DNA from: Sphaerisporangium siamense
GTDB lineage: Bacteria; Actinomycetota; Actinomycetes; Streptosporangiales; Streptosporangiaceae
Reading direction: 5' to 3'
Assembly (NCBI RefSeq): GCF_014205275.1
Contig: NZ_JACHND010000001.1
Span: 310,001 to 374,000 of the forward strand
DNA: 64,000 nt
Part shown: positions 19,008-27,833 of the stretch, piece after piece
How positions within the stretch are numbered: position 1 is the stretch's first letter
How the letters are laid out: every line of letters begins with the position of its first letter
Made by a program: the position numbers and the translations under genes
The notes under the pieces: generated by a model
What the model saw: only the letters and a program-made list of their open reading frames with translations
What the model was told of the DNA's origin: nothing
The model's database searches: none

Positions 19008-20021
19008 TTGCTCGAAACGGTGATGTGTAGTGATGAATTGCCCGCCGCCGACCGGTTCGCCTGGTGGCACGAGCTATCTGCCAAGTCGGTGATGTCCGTT
19101 CAGATGCGCAGCGACTACGCAGCGGAGTTTCTCGGCTCCCTTCGTGTGATCAACCTCGGCGCGGTGCACCTGGTACGAATGTCTCACCATCCGGTACAAG
19201 CCGTACGCACCCCGCGGCTCATCCGCCGCTCCGACCCTGAGACGCTCGTTTTGATGCTCACCCAGCGCGGCACCACCGCGATGGAACAATACGGCCGTCA
19301 GGCCGTCGCCCCGGCGCCGAATCTGCTGATCTGCGATTCTTCCCAGCCTTTTCGATCCGTGAGCAATAACGCGCAGAGCGTGGAGGGAACGACCGTTCAG
19401 ATCCCCAAGACGTTACTGCCGTTTCCGGAACGCGACCTCGCCCGACTCCTCGCCACCCGCCTGCCCGGTCACAACGGCATCGGCGCGCTGCTGAGGAGCC
19501 ACCTCACCACACTGACCCGGCACACGGCCGACTACACCGCCGCCGACGTCTCCCGCCTGTCGGCCCTGACCGTGGACCTGGTGGCGGCCATGTGCGCCCA
19601 CCACCTCGAAGCGAATGCCGCGTTGTCGCCGGAAACCCATCGTCAGGTACTGCTGACGCGTATCCGCGCTTTCATCCGGCAGCACCTGGGCGACCCGGAC
19701 CTGTGTGCCGATACCGTGGCCGCCGCCCATCAGATCTCCGTGCGCCATTTGTACCGGCTGTTTCGGGACCAAGACCTGACCGTGGCCGCTTGGATCCGTC
19801 ACCATCGACTGGAGCGTTGCCGCCGCGATCTCGCGGACCCGGCCTTACGAGGTCGGCCGATCCACGCGATCGCGGCTCGGTGGGGTTTCACCAGCCTCCC
19901 TCACTTCAGTCGCCTTTTCCGCGCCACCTACGGCACATCCCCGGCCGATTACCGGCATCATGCCTGCCGAGAGACGTGGCACAAGTCGTCAACGACTGGG
20001 CAGAGATCGTCAACGACCTGA
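19008..20021 (+). CDS. AraC-family transcriptional regulator
   Basis: A 337-aa regulator. The N-terminal half is the AraC-binding-like domain seen in actinomycete regulators (SDELPAADRFAWWHEL entry). The C-terminal 100 residues hold two HTH motifs (DTVAAAHQISVRHLYRLFRD and IHAIAARWGFTSLPHFSRLF). TTG at 19008 follows GAGAAGG by 4 nt; ATG 19023 is an alternative. The protease and lipoprotein genes follow closely on the same strand, so it probably controls them. Confidence 0.9.
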   Translation: MLETVMCSDELPAADRFAWWHELSAKSVMSVQMRSDYAAEFLGSLRVINLGAVHLVRMSHHPVQAVRTPRLIRRSDPETLVLMLTQRGTTAMEQYGRQAVAPAPNLLICDSSQPFRSVSNNAQSVEGTTVQIPKTLLPFPERDLARLLATRLPGHNGIGALLRSHLTTLTRHTADYTAADVSRLSALTVDLVAAMCAHHLEANAALSPETHRQVLLTRIRAFIRQHLGDPDLCADTVAAAHQISVRHLYRLFRDQDLTVAAWIRHHRLERCRRDLADPALRGRPIHAIAARWGFTSLPHFSRLFRATYGTSPADYRHHACRETWHKSSTTGQRSSTT

Positions 20022-20083
20022 TGAACATGTTTCGCCATATTGATCAGCACGATTTCCAGTCGAGATCGACAGAAGGAGCAAGT

Positions 20084-20737
20084 GTGACAGTTAGATTCAG
20101 GCGAAGAGGGTTACACGCCGTTCGCGGGACACTCGCCGTGCTCGTCGCCCTCGCCGTGGGGCTGGTCCTGGCGCCGCCGTCCTCGGCAGGAATCACCCAC
20201 TTCGACCAGTCAGCGCAGGACGGCGGCAATGTCTCCTACTGCTACACCAGCAGCGTGCCCGCATATCTGAAGGACAACATCAGCGGTGGGATGGACTACA
20301 TGGACACCCGCCTGTCGGGCATTCCGGCGGTCACCTACCACTCCTCGTGCGACGTCGCCGTGAGCGACGGCACGCCCCGCACCGACATCGCCTGGTTCGA
20401 AGGCTGGCGCGACGGTGTGTACGGCGAGACGTTCTGCAAGTACGCCTGGCCGAACGACGGTTCCTCCAACGAGGGCGAATGCGACCAGGACCACATATGG
20501 CTCGTCGCCGAGGCCGTCCGCCGGGACGCCCCCAACGACGAACACGGCTACTCGTCGCTCGTCTGCCATGAGGGCGGACACGCATTGGGATTCATTGGCG
20601 ACTATGACGCGGACCACCCGCCGGGCGGTATCGACCAGCAGGATTGCATGGGCGGTCGCAGCATGTTCGAACCGAGTCCTGCCGACACCGTCTATAGCAA
20701 CCACCACGTCAGCGACTTCAACGCCTACTACAACTAG
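20084..20737 (+). CDS. Secreted snapalysin-like zinc metalloprotease
   Basis: A 217-aa exported protein: RRR n-region, hydrophobic core LAVLVALAVGLVLAPPSSAG, then a small catalytic domain with zinc motif CHEGGHALGFIGD at about residues 161-173 and a methionine turn DCMGGRSM. This resembles peptidase family M7 (HExxHxxGxxD) of Streptomyces. The third ligand aspartate is one position later than usual. Four to six cysteines suggest disulphides. AAGGAG lies 5 nt before the GTG. It is 62 bp after the AraC gene and 9 bp before a lipoprotein gene. Confidence 0.75.
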   Translation: MTVRFRRRGLHAVRGTLAVLVALAVGLVLAPPSSAGITHFDQSAQDGGNVSYCYTSSVPAYLKDNISGGMDYMDTRLSGIPAVTYHSSCDVAVSDGTPRTDIAWFEGWRDGVYGETFCKYAWPNDGSSNEGECDQDHIWLVAEAVRRDAPNDEHGYSSLVCHEGGHALGFIGDYDADHPPGGIDQQDCMGGRSMFEPSPADTVYSNHHVSDFNAYYN

Positions 20738-20746
20738 GAGAGCGAC

Positions 20747-21463
20747 GTGCGAACACGACACCTGAGACGGGCCGGAGCGGGCCTGGCTGTCGCCGTTGCC
20801 CTCTTGGCGGCAGGAGCGTGCGGCAGCGGCAACGCCGACATGGCGGCGACATCCGACGCGACAAAGCAGGCGGCAATGCCCCTCGACCTGTCGCCGCTGC
20901 GCAGCCACAGCTACAACTTCGCCCCGAAGAGGACCCCTGAAGAGTTGGCTCGGCAGTCCTATGTCAAGGTCACCGCGGTAGGAACCGTCGAAGGCTGGCA
21001 GGAAGGCCCCACCTTCATCACCGAGCCGAGCAACACTCCCTACATGCGGGTCTATATGGTGGTCCGGCTTGACAAGACGTTCAAGAAGCTTGAGGCCGAC
21101 CATGCCCTGCGAGGAGGGCGGGTGTACGTCGACCTCGATCGGGGGCCGATCAACACCCTCGACGGCAGAACCCCGCTGACATCAATGGCCGACTTCGAGC
21201 GGGCGGTGCCCAAGGGGACGAAGGTCGCGCTTTTCCTCACCAACACTCCGAAGATCTCCGACCGCGTCCAGGACGCGCAGCGGACCGCTCCTGTGCGGCC
21301 ACTGGCTCCCCACCCACAAGGCATGATCATCGAAAAGCCCAGCGGCCTCAGCGGCGCGCCACTTCTCGGCGGCCTCGTCGACCTCGGCCGATACCCGCAA
21401 CAGTGGAAGGACATCCGTAGTTTCGACGAGCTGGCCAACCGGATGGCGGCCATCACTCAGTAA
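20747..21463 (+). CDS. Putative lipoprotein of unknown function
   Basis: A 238-aa protein with a lipoprotein signal: RR n-region, lipobox LAAGAC with Cys at residue 25. The mature part has no motif I recognise; it contains PYMRVYMVVRLDKTFKK and a TKVALFLTNTP strand that suggest a beta-rich fold. GGAGAG precedes the GTG. It starts 9 bp after the protease stop, so the two are probably co-translated. It could be a partner, chaperone or inhibitor of the protease; this is inference. Confidence 0.8.
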   Translation: MRTRHLRRAGAGLAVAVALLAAGACGSGNADMAATSDATKQAAMPLDLSPLRSHSYNFAPKRTPEELARQSYVKVTAVGTVEGWQEGPTFITEPSNTPYMRVYMVVRLDKTFKKLEADHALRGGRVYVDLDRGPINTLDGRTPLTSMADFERAVPKGTKVALFLTNTPKISDRVQDAQRTAPVRPLAPHPQGMIIEKPSGLSGAPLLGGLVDLGRYPQQWKDIRSFDELANRMAAITQ

Positions 21464-21856
21464 CGAAACGCGGCGGAAAGCGCAGGACCGCTCACCCGCC
21501 AGGATCGACAGGACCTGGCGCAGAACTGCTCTCCCGCCAGGATTCACACGATCTCCGGTGGGAGAGCAGTCACGTGGCCCGTCCCACCGCGCATCTCACC
21601 CCCGCCCGCCTCGCCCCGCCAAGCCGGCCGAGGCGGTGAGCGTCCACCTTCGCCGGGCGGGGTTCGCCGATCAGGTCGAGGTCACCAATGGTTTCTACGC
21701 GCCGCGGGGGCATCGAATAGCGATCCTCAACGGGTACGTATATGCCTGTTTTCGACACTTTGCAAGATCTTGTCAGCCTTTCTGTCTGGTGTTACCACTG
21801 TCGCATCAGATGGGACGCGGCCAATGGCAGCAACGTCCCCATTCCAGGAGGCAAGA
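21464..21856. other. Intergenic region between lipoprotein and fungalysin genes
   Basis: No supported gene. It carries the word CCCGCCAGGAT twice (21495 and 21533) and a hairpin at 21525-21570. The 200 bp before the fungalysin start have no clear promoter motif. Confidence 0.5.
21525..21570 (+). terminator. Hairpin after the protease-lipoprotein unit
   Basis: ACTGCTCTCCC (21525-21535) pairs perfectly with GGGAGAGCAGT (21560-21570); the stem extends with one mismatch and the loop is about 24 nt. No U-tract, so the efficiency is uncertain. Confidence 0.5.
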
Positions 21857-24754
21857 GTGTCGTCGTCTCACCCCCCAATACGTACCGTCATCGTCACGAT
21901 CGCCGCGGCCGCCCTCGCCCTTTCCTCAGCCGGGATCGCCCAAGGCGATCAGCACCACGAACCGCGGAAATCCGCGACCGTCCAGGGCGACGGGCACGGT
22001 AAACCGGATAAGGACAACAGGAAAGGCCGGGTCGCACCGCCGATTTCGGCCAGAAATTTCGCCGACGCGACCGTCCGATGGAACGACCTCGGCACTCCCG
22101 CCCTCGTCACCGCGGACAAGCCGCTCGCCGAAGGGCTCGCCGCCGACCCCGTCCAGGCGGCCCGCGCCTACCTGAAGGCCAACACCGGCCTGTTCGGTCT
22201 CGGAGCCGACGCCGTGGACGCGCTGGAGACGGTCGCGGCCAACCCGATCGGCGCGGGGTACGCGGTGCTGCTGCGGCAGAGGTTCGGCGGCCTGCCCGCC
22301 GGCCGCGACGGCCTGGTCTCGGTGGGCGTGCGCGAGGGCAAGGTGCTGTACGCCTCCTCGACGCTGTCCCGCGACACGGGCGCGGCGCCCGCCGCGGCCA
22401 TCACGGCGCAGCGGGCCCTGGAGATCGCCGCCCGCGACGGCGAGATCGACCTCGCCACGGCCTCGGTCAAGCGGGCGGACGAGGTGGCGGTCCCCGCGCC
22501 CGACGGCGTGCACCGGGCCTTCCAGGTCACACTGATCGCCGCCGGCCAGGAGGCCGAGCCCTCCGCCTACACCACCTACGTGGACGCCGTCAGCGGCGAG
22601 GTCCTGGTCCGGGAGAACCTCGTCGACCAGTTCGACCCGGAGAACCCGTCGTGGTCGGTGTTCCCGGCCACTCCCCCCGCGGACTACTCCTCCGCCGACA
22701 CGCGGCAGACCTGGTGCGCCGCCCCCGGGCCGGGGTGCGACCTCGTCGTCGGCGGTGACGCGGCCACCGGCACGGCGTGGGACGTCGACCACGCCACCGG
22801 CACGCCGACGAACACCAGCATCGGCAACGCGGCGCGCACCTACGAGAACCGCGCCAGCGGCGACGCCACGTCCGTCGGCACGCGCCCCAACGTGACCACC
22901 CCGAGCCGGAACTACCGCTTCCCCTGGCAGAACCAGTGGTTCACCGCCAAGTGCGACCCGGCCACGCTCGACCAGCGCGGCGAGGCCGACCTCGAAGCGG
23001 CGATCTCCAACCTGCACGTGATGCACAACCGCATGCACGACTGGGCGTACCGGCTCGGCTTCACCGAGACGGCCTGGAACATGCAGGCCGGCAACGGCGA
23101 CCGCGGCGGCCTCGGCGGCGACCCCGAGCAGGGCAACGCGCAGGCGGGCGCCCGGGTCGCGTCGGTCCGCAACAACGCCAACCAGATCACGCCGGTGGAC
23201 GGCGTCGCGCCGATCACCAACATGTACCTGTGGCAGCCGCAGGCCGGCGGTTTCTACGCGCCCTGCGTCGACGGCGACTTCGACATGTCGGTCATCGGGC
23301 ACGAGTACACGCACGCCATCTCCAACCGCATGGTGGCCGGGCCGAACGCCGGGCTCAGCGGGGCGCAGGCCGGCGCCATGGGCGAGAGCATCTCCGACCT
23401 GTTCGCCATGGAATACCTCTTCGAGAACGGGTTCCGCCCGCGGGGCGACACACCGTACGTGACCGGCGGCTACGTCACCGGCGACGCGGAGCGGGGCATC
23501 CGCAACTACGACATGTCGAAGTCGCCGCTGAATTACAGCGACATCGCCTACGACCTGGTCGGCCAGCAGGTGCACGCCGACGGCGAGATCTGGTCGGCGA
23601 CCCAGTTCCACGTCCGGGACGCCTTCATCGGCAGGTACGGCAAGGGCACCCGGGAGCTCCAGCGCGCCTGCGCCGCCGGACGCAAGCCGGTCGACAGGTG
23701 CCCGGGCAACCGCCGGTGGGTTCAGTTGCACTTCGACGCCTTCCTGCTCACGACGGCCGGCAACCTCAGCATGGTTGACATGCGCGACGCGATGCTCGCC
23801 GCGGACCGGATCCGGTTCGGCGGTGCGAACCAGGACATCCTGTGGCAGGAGTTCGCCGAGCACGGTCTTGGCGAGGGAGCGGCCAGCAACGGGCCCGCCG
23901 ACCCCGACCCCAAGCCCGGCTTCGCCTCCCCGCAGGGCGGCAACGCCACGGTGACCCTGCGCCCCGCGGGCGAAGCCGCCGACGCGGGCGCGCCGATCCG
24001 CCTTTACGTGGGTGACTACGAGGCCCGCGCGGTCCCGGTCGCGGACACCGACCCCGCCACCGAACTCGGCGCGACCTTCAAGATCGTGCCCGGCACGTAT
24101 TCCTTCATCGCGGTGGCCCCCGGGTTCGGGCACAAGCGGCTCACGTTCACGCTGAAGAAGAACCAGGTCAGGGACCTCCCCGTCCAGATGTTCCGCAACC
24201 ACGCCTCGGGTGCGGCGGGCGCGGCGGCGACCGGCGACGGAGCCGACCAGGCCAAGCTGATCGACGAGACGGAGGCGACGAACTGGGGCGTGCGGGCTCC
24301 GGTCGCCGGCCGTTCCGTCATCGTGGACCTGGCGGGAGACAAGGCCGTCAAGATCCGCAGGGTTCAGGTCAGCGCCATGATCGGGCCCGGGGCCGTCGCG
24401 CAGAACCGGTTCACCGCACTACGCGCCTTCGAGGTCCTGGCGTGTGACGCGACCGCCGGCGCCGACTGCGCCGATCCGGCGAACTTCGCCAAGGTCTACA
24501 CAAGCGCCGACAACGCCTTCGACGCCGACCTCCCGCGTCCGCGCGGCGCCGACCTGATCATCAAGTCCTTCGACATCCCGAAGACCACCGCCACCCACCT
24601 GATCCTGCGCACGGTGTCCAGCCAGTGCACCGGCAACCCGCTCTACGCCGGCGAACAGGACAACGACCCCAGGTCCAGGACCGACTGCGCCACCGCCAGC
24701 GCCGCCGGCTCCTACGAAGTCCGCACCGCCGAGTTCCAGGCCTTCTCCCACTGA
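21857..24754 (+). CDS. Secreted M36 fungalysin-type metallopeptidase
   Basis: A 965-aa extracellular zinc protease. A signal peptide (VIVTIAAAALALSSAGIAQG) and an FTP-like propeptide are followed by the M36 catalytic domain, with HEYTH near residue 481 and the downstream glutamate region MGESISDLFAMEYL near 511. After that come an extension with beta-sandwich character (VTLRPAGEAADAGAPIRLYV) and a discoidin-like tail (LIDETEATNWG onward). CAGGAGG precedes GTG 21857; the frame is open from 21770. A strong hairpin follows the stop. Confidence 0.92.
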   Translation: MSSSHPPIRTVIVTIAAAALALSSAGIAQGDQHHEPRKSATVQGDGHGKPDKDNRKGRVAPPISARNFADATVRWNDLGTPALVTADKPLAEGLAADPVQAARAYLKANTGLFGLGADAVDALETVAANPIGAGYAVLLRQRFGGLPAGRDGLVSVGVREGKVLYASSTLSRDTGAAPAAAITAQRALEIAARDGEIDLATASVKRADEVAVPAPDGVHRAFQVTLIAAGQEAEPSAYTTYVDAVSGEVLVRENLVDQFDPENPSWSVFPATPPADYSSADTRQTWCAAPGPGCDLVVGGDAATGTAWDVDHATGTPTNTSIGNAARTYENRASGDATSVGTRPNVTTPSRNYRFPWQNQWFTAKCDPATLDQRGEADLEAAISNLHVMHNRMHDWAYRLGFTETAWNMQAGNGDRGGLGGDPEQGNAQAGARVASVRNNANQITPVDGVAPITNMYLWQPQAGGFYAPCVDGDFDMSVIGHEYTHAISNRMVAGPNAGLSGAQAGAMGESISDLFAMEYLFENGFRPRGDTPYVTGGYVTGDAERGIRNYDMSKSPLNYSDIAYDLVGQQVHADGEIWSATQFHVRDAFIGRYGKGTRELQRACAAGRKPVDRCPGNRRWVQLHFDAFLLTTAGNLSMVDMRDAMLAADRIRFGGANQDILWQEFAEHGLGEGAASNGPADPDPKPGFASPQGGNATVTLRPAGEAADAGAPIRLYVGDYEARAVPVADTDPATELGATFKIVPGTYSFIAVAPGFGHKRLTFTLKKNQVRDLPVQMFRNHASGAAGAAATGDGADQAKLIDETEATNWGVRAPVAGRSVIVDLAGDKAVKIRRVQVSAMIGPGAVAQNRFTALRAFEVLACDATAGADCADPANFAKVYTSADNAFDADLPRPRGADLIIKSFDIPKTTATHLILRTVSSQCTGNPLYAGEQDNDPRSRTDCATASAAGSYEVRTAEFQAFSH

Positions 24755-24766
24755 CCCACGCGACAC

Positions 24767-24802
24767 CGCCGGGGCGGCCCGACCCACCGGGCCGCCCCGG
24801 CG
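24767..24802 (+). terminator. Rho-independent-type hairpin after the fungalysin gene
   Basis: Perfect 15-bp stem CGCCGGGGCGGCCCG (24767-24781) and complement (24788-24802) with a 6-nt loop, 12 bp after the stop codon. Confidence 0.8.
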
Positions 24803-24961
24803 ACGTGCCTCGTCCCCTGACCGCCTGGGCCGGCGGGACCGTACGCCACAGGGATGCACTCACGACGGTCGCCCACACACCCATACCTGCTCGCCGTGAC
24901 GCAGCCACAGTTCCATGAGTCCATCCGTCGGTAGGTCCCGTCCATAGGTGACAATCACCCC

Positions 24962-25411
24962 ATGACCACCCCGCTGCCCGGCTCGATCCAACTCCCCGAC
25001 GGCACCTGGATCCGTGGCCGCGGCCTCCGCAACCCCACTCCGCCGGGGCCGGTGCCCGACTTCGCGCTCTACCTCGGCACCTCCCGCCTCCGGCGCCGCC
25101 ACTCCCACGCCCTCACCTGGCCGCACGAATGGGTGGACTGGCCCGACTTCCTCCTCCCCCGCGACGCGAAGTCCGCCGCCGAATCCCTGAAGGCCCTCCA
25201 CGCCCGCGCCGAATCCGGCCGACGAGTCGAAGTGGCCTGCGGCGGCGGCGTGGGCAGAACCGGCACCGCCATCGCCTGCCTGACCACGCTGACGGGCCTG
25301 TCCCCCGCCGAAGCCGTCACCTGGACCCGCGCGCACTACAACCGCCGCGCCATCGAAACCCCCTGGCAACGCCGCTGGGTGACGTGGTTCGCGACGCACT
25401 CCGCATCGTGA
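24962..25411 (+). CDS. Small protein-tyrosine-phosphatase-like protein
   Basis: A 149-aa protein with a phosphatase loop VACGGGVGRTGTA (Cys near residue 93). This fits the CxxxxxR(S/T) pattern of the Cys-phosphatase superfamily, though with an unusually Gly-rich loop and no His before the Cys. The WPHEWVDWPDFLLP segment could supply the general-acid Asp. It stands alone; partner kinase unknown. Confidence 0.78.
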   Translation: MTTPLPGSIQLPDGTWIRGRGLRNPTPPGPVPDFALYLGTSRLRRRHSHALTWPHEWVDWPDFLLPRDAKSAAESLKALHARAESGRRVEVACGGGVGRTGTAIACLTTLTGLSPAEAVTWTRAHYNRRAIETPWQRRWVTWFATHSAS

Positions 25412-25449
25412 CCGGCGGGCCGGAAGCGCTCCCGCCGGCTCACCACCCC

Positions 25450-25558
25450 TTTTCGGGTGGCCGCTGACCACCGGTTTTCGGGTGGCCGCTGACCACCGGG
25501 ACCGTCCGGCGCGCGGGAGCCCCGCCGCTCACCGCCCCCTTTCGAGTGGCCGCTGACC
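25450..25558. repeat. Short tandem repeat downstream of the phosphatase gene
   Basis: A 25-bp unit beginning TTTTCGGGTGGCCGCTGACC occurs twice head to tail (25450-25474, 25475-25499). A third degenerate copy (CTTTCGAGTGGCCGCTGACC) lies at 25539-25558. Function unknown. Confidence 0.75.
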
Positions 25559-25604
25559 CCTATGTCGTACACGGCGACCACTATTGCCGGTTCATGGCCG
25601 TCGC

Positions 25605-25650
25605 CCCGATCGATCGATCGTTAGATTGACCTGACGATCGATCGATCGGG
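25605..25650. promoter_or_regulatory. Large inverted-repeat operator upstream of the MFS gene
   Basis: CCCGATCGATCGATCGT (25605-25621) and ACGATCGATCGATCGGG (25634-25650) are perfect 17-bp arms around a 12-bp centre, ending 34 bp before the MFS start. The word GACGATCGATCGG recurs at 27053, just before the TetR gene. This points to a shared TetR-type operator. Confidence 0.65.
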
Positions 25651-25683
25651 ACGTTCACTCCGACTTTCCGATGGGGGAGGCCC

Positions 25684-27003
25684 ATGTCCGTCACGTCAGC
25701 CGGCCCGTCCACCACCAGCCCGCCTCGCACGAGCCCGCCCAAGGCGTCGCTCGGACGCGTGACGGCCGCCGGGTTCGCCGGCACCGTCATCGAGCAGTAC
25801 GACTTCCTGCTCTATGGCTTCATGTCCGCCCTCGTCTTCGGCGTGCTCTTCTTCCCGAGCGCCGACCCCACGGCCGGCACCCTGGTCTCCTTCGCCGCCT
25901 TCGCCATCGGCTTCGTGGCCCGGCCGATCGGCGCGATCGTCGCCGGCCACTACGGCGATCGGATCGGCCGCAAGAAGGTGCTGGTCACGACGCTGCTCGT
26001 GGCGGGAGTCGCCACCACCCTCATGGGGTTCCTGCCCGCGTACGCCGACATCGGGGTGTGGGCGCCGATCCTGCTGGTGGCGCTGCGCCTCGTCCAGGGC
26101 TTCTCGTACGGCGGCGAGATCACCGGCGCGGTGCTGATCACCACGGAGTCCGCGCCGCGGCACCGGCGCGGCTACTACGGGGGCTTCATCTCCGCCGCGG
26201 GGTTCGCGGGGCTGCTCCTCGCCACTGCGGCGATCCTCACCGTCAGCGGGATGGACCGGGCCGCGTTCCTGTCCTGGGGTTGGCGGATCCCGTTCCTGCT
26301 GTCGATCGTGCTCGTGGTGGTCGGGCTCGTCATCAGGGTGGGCGTTCCCGAGACGCCCGCCTTCGCCGCGGCCCACACGCGGCACAGGGCGCCGCTCCTG
26401 GAGGTCTTCCGCCGTCACACCCGGCAGGTGCTGCTCGGCGTCGGCACCGGGTTCGGCTTCTACGTCACCTTCTACGTGCTCCTGGTCTTCTCGGCGTCGT
26501 ACCTCACCGTGCAGCTCAAGCTCCCGGCCCGGGTGCCGCTGGTGGCGGTGGCGATCGGCTCGGTGGTCGCGCTGGCCGTCAGCCCGCTCTGCGGCCGGCT
26601 CTGCGACCGTTTCGGCCGCCGGCCGATGCTCGTCACCGGGTCCGGCTTCATGGCGGCCTTCAGCTTCGGCTTCTTCCGCATGCTGGACAGCGGCGACGCC
26701 TCGCTGATCTACCTGGCGTACGCGCTGGCGTTCGGCGGCGTGATGATCATGTTCTCGCCCCTGCTGACCTTCATCGCCGAGCAGTTCCCGACCGGCGTGC
26801 GCTACAGCGGCTCGTCCATGGCGGGCCAGCTCGGCGCCGTCCTCGGCGGCGGCCTGGCCCCGCTGGTGGCGACCGCCCTGCTCACCGCCTCGGGCGGCAG
26901 GTCCGTCAGCGTGGCCGCGTACGTGTGCGTCGCGATGCTGGTCACGCTCGTGTCGGCGCTCGCGCTGCGGGAGACCAACCAGGCGGACATCACCGGAGAC
27001 TAG
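25684..27003 (+). CDS. MFS transporter, metabolite:H+ symporter type
   Basis: A 439-aa membrane protein with twelve predicted helices. The N-terminal FAGTVIEQYDFLLYGFM and the loop GHYGDRIGRKKVL are typical of the MHS subfamily (shikimate, proline/betaine, alpha-ketoglutarate carriers), and a second loop reads LCDRFGRRPM. It probably imports a small organic acid or amino-acid-like compound by proton symport. It is preceded by the GATCGATC operator and followed by the TetR gene, suggesting inducible expression. Confidence 0.9.
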   Translation: MSVTSAGPSTTSPPRTSPPKASLGRVTAAGFAGTVIEQYDFLLYGFMSALVFGVLFFPSADPTAGTLVSFAAFAIGFVARPIGAIVAGHYGDRIGRKKVLVTTLLVAGVATTLMGFLPAYADIGVWAPILLVALRLVQGFSYGGEITGAVLITTESAPRHRRGYYGGFISAAGFAGLLLATAAILTVSGMDRAAFLSWGWRIPFLLSIVLVVVGLVIRVGVPETPAFAAAHTRHRAPLLEVFRRHTRQVLLGVGTGFGFYVTFYVLLVFSASYLTVQLKLPARVPLVAVAIGSVVALAVSPLCGRLCDRFGRRPMLVTGSGFMAAFSFGFFRMLDSGDASLIYLAYALAFGGVMIMFSPLLTFIAEQFPTGVRYSGSSMAGQLGAVLGGGLAPLVATALLTASGGRSVSVAAYVCVAMLVTLVSALALRETNQADITGD

Positions 27004-27006
27004 GTT

Positions 27007-27033
27007 CCTAGGGGTGTTCGGGGCACCCCTAGG
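27007..27033 (+). terminator. Hairpin between MFS and TetR genes
   Basis: CCTAGGGGTG (27007-27016) and CACCCCTAGG (27024-27033) with a 7-nt loop, 3 bp after the MFS stop. Confidence 0.6.
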
Positions 27034-27052
27034 GCACAATAGGGGGAGGCTG

Positions 27053-27065
27053 GACGATCGATCGG
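27053..27065. promoter_or_regulatory. Half-site of the GATCGATC operator before the TetR start
   Basis: GACGATCGATCGG repeats part of the right arm of the 25605-25650 operator, 9 bp before the GTG of the TetR gene. It would fit autorepression. Confidence 0.45.
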
Positions 27066-27073
27066 CAGGAAAC

Positions 27074-27706
27074 GTGGCCATACCCCTGGAACAGCGGCGG
27101 ATCGCGGCCGACGAAGTACGGCTACCGGCCGGCGTCCCGCTGGAGGGCACCAAGGGCCGCATCTTGCAGGAGGCGCTGCGCCTGTTCGCCGAGCGCGGCT
27201 TCCACGGCACCTCGATCAGAGACCTGGCCGACGCGTGCGGCATCCGCTCGGCCACGCTGTACGCGCACTACCCGACCAAGGAACACGTCCTGGCGGAGCT
27301 GATCCGCATCGGCCACGAGGACCACCGCGACCGGCTGCTGCGGGCGGAGGGCGCCGACCCCGTCTCCCGGCTGCGCGCCGTGGTCCGGGCCCACGTCCTG
27401 GCACACGCCGAGCATCCCCTGCTCGCCGTGGTCGCCACCAACGAACTGCACGCCCTCTCCCCCGAGATGGCCGCCCCGGCCCTGCTCATCCGCGCCGACG
27501 CCCGCCAGCTGATGTACGACATCCTGGACGAGGGCCTCGCCCAAGGGCTCTTCGAGATGCCCGACACCTTCCTCGTCCTGAACGCCATCAGCGGCATGGG
27601 CATCCGCGTCGCCAACTGGTACGGCACAGGCGTCCCGTACACCCCGCAGGAGATCGCCGACGCCTACGCCGACCTGGCCCTCCGCGTCGTCGGCGCGGCA
27701 CGCTGA
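27074..27706 (+). CDS. TetR-family transcriptional regulator
   Basis: A 210-aa repressor-type protein. The N-terminal HTH reads ILQEALRLFAERGFHGTSIR, DLADACGIRSATLYAHYPTK. The C-terminal half is a ligand-binding helical domain. AGGAAA precedes GTG 27074; the frame is open from 27014. It lies 70 bp after the MFS gene and shares its operator word, so it probably controls MFS uptake and itself. A mutated copy of its middle is found 1.2 kb downstream. Confidence 0.9.
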   Translation: MAIPLEQRRIAADEVRLPAGVPLEGTKGRILQEALRLFAERGFHGTSIRDLADACGIRSATLYAHYPTKEHVLAELIRIGHEDHRDRLLRAEGADPVSRLRAVVRAHVLAHAEHPLLAVVATNELHALSPEMAAPALLIRADARQLMYDILDEGLAQGLFEMPDTFLVLNAISGMGIRVANWYGTGVPYTPQEIADAYADLALRVVGAAR

Positions 27707-27792
27707 GCCCTCCTGCGGACCCTGGCGCATGGGGCTTCGCCGCCGCATGCCCGCCGCCGTGGTCATCTGTCGGCCCGGTGGGGCACATATTA

Positions 27793-27821
27793 CTATTTCC
27801 CTACATGTGATAGGGAAATAG
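27793..27821. promoter_or_regulatory. AT-rich palindrome
   Basis: CTATTTCCCTA (27793-27803) and TAGGGAAATAG (27811-27821) are perfect arms around CATGTGA. It is just upstream of the MFS remnant. It may be an operator of the lost gene or the scar of an element end. Confidence 0.45.
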
Positions 27822-27833
27822 GGAGGGCGCCAG

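Noticed and set aside
25450-25558. Possible CRISPR-like repeats
   Set aside because: Only two exact units with no spacer between them and no cas genes.
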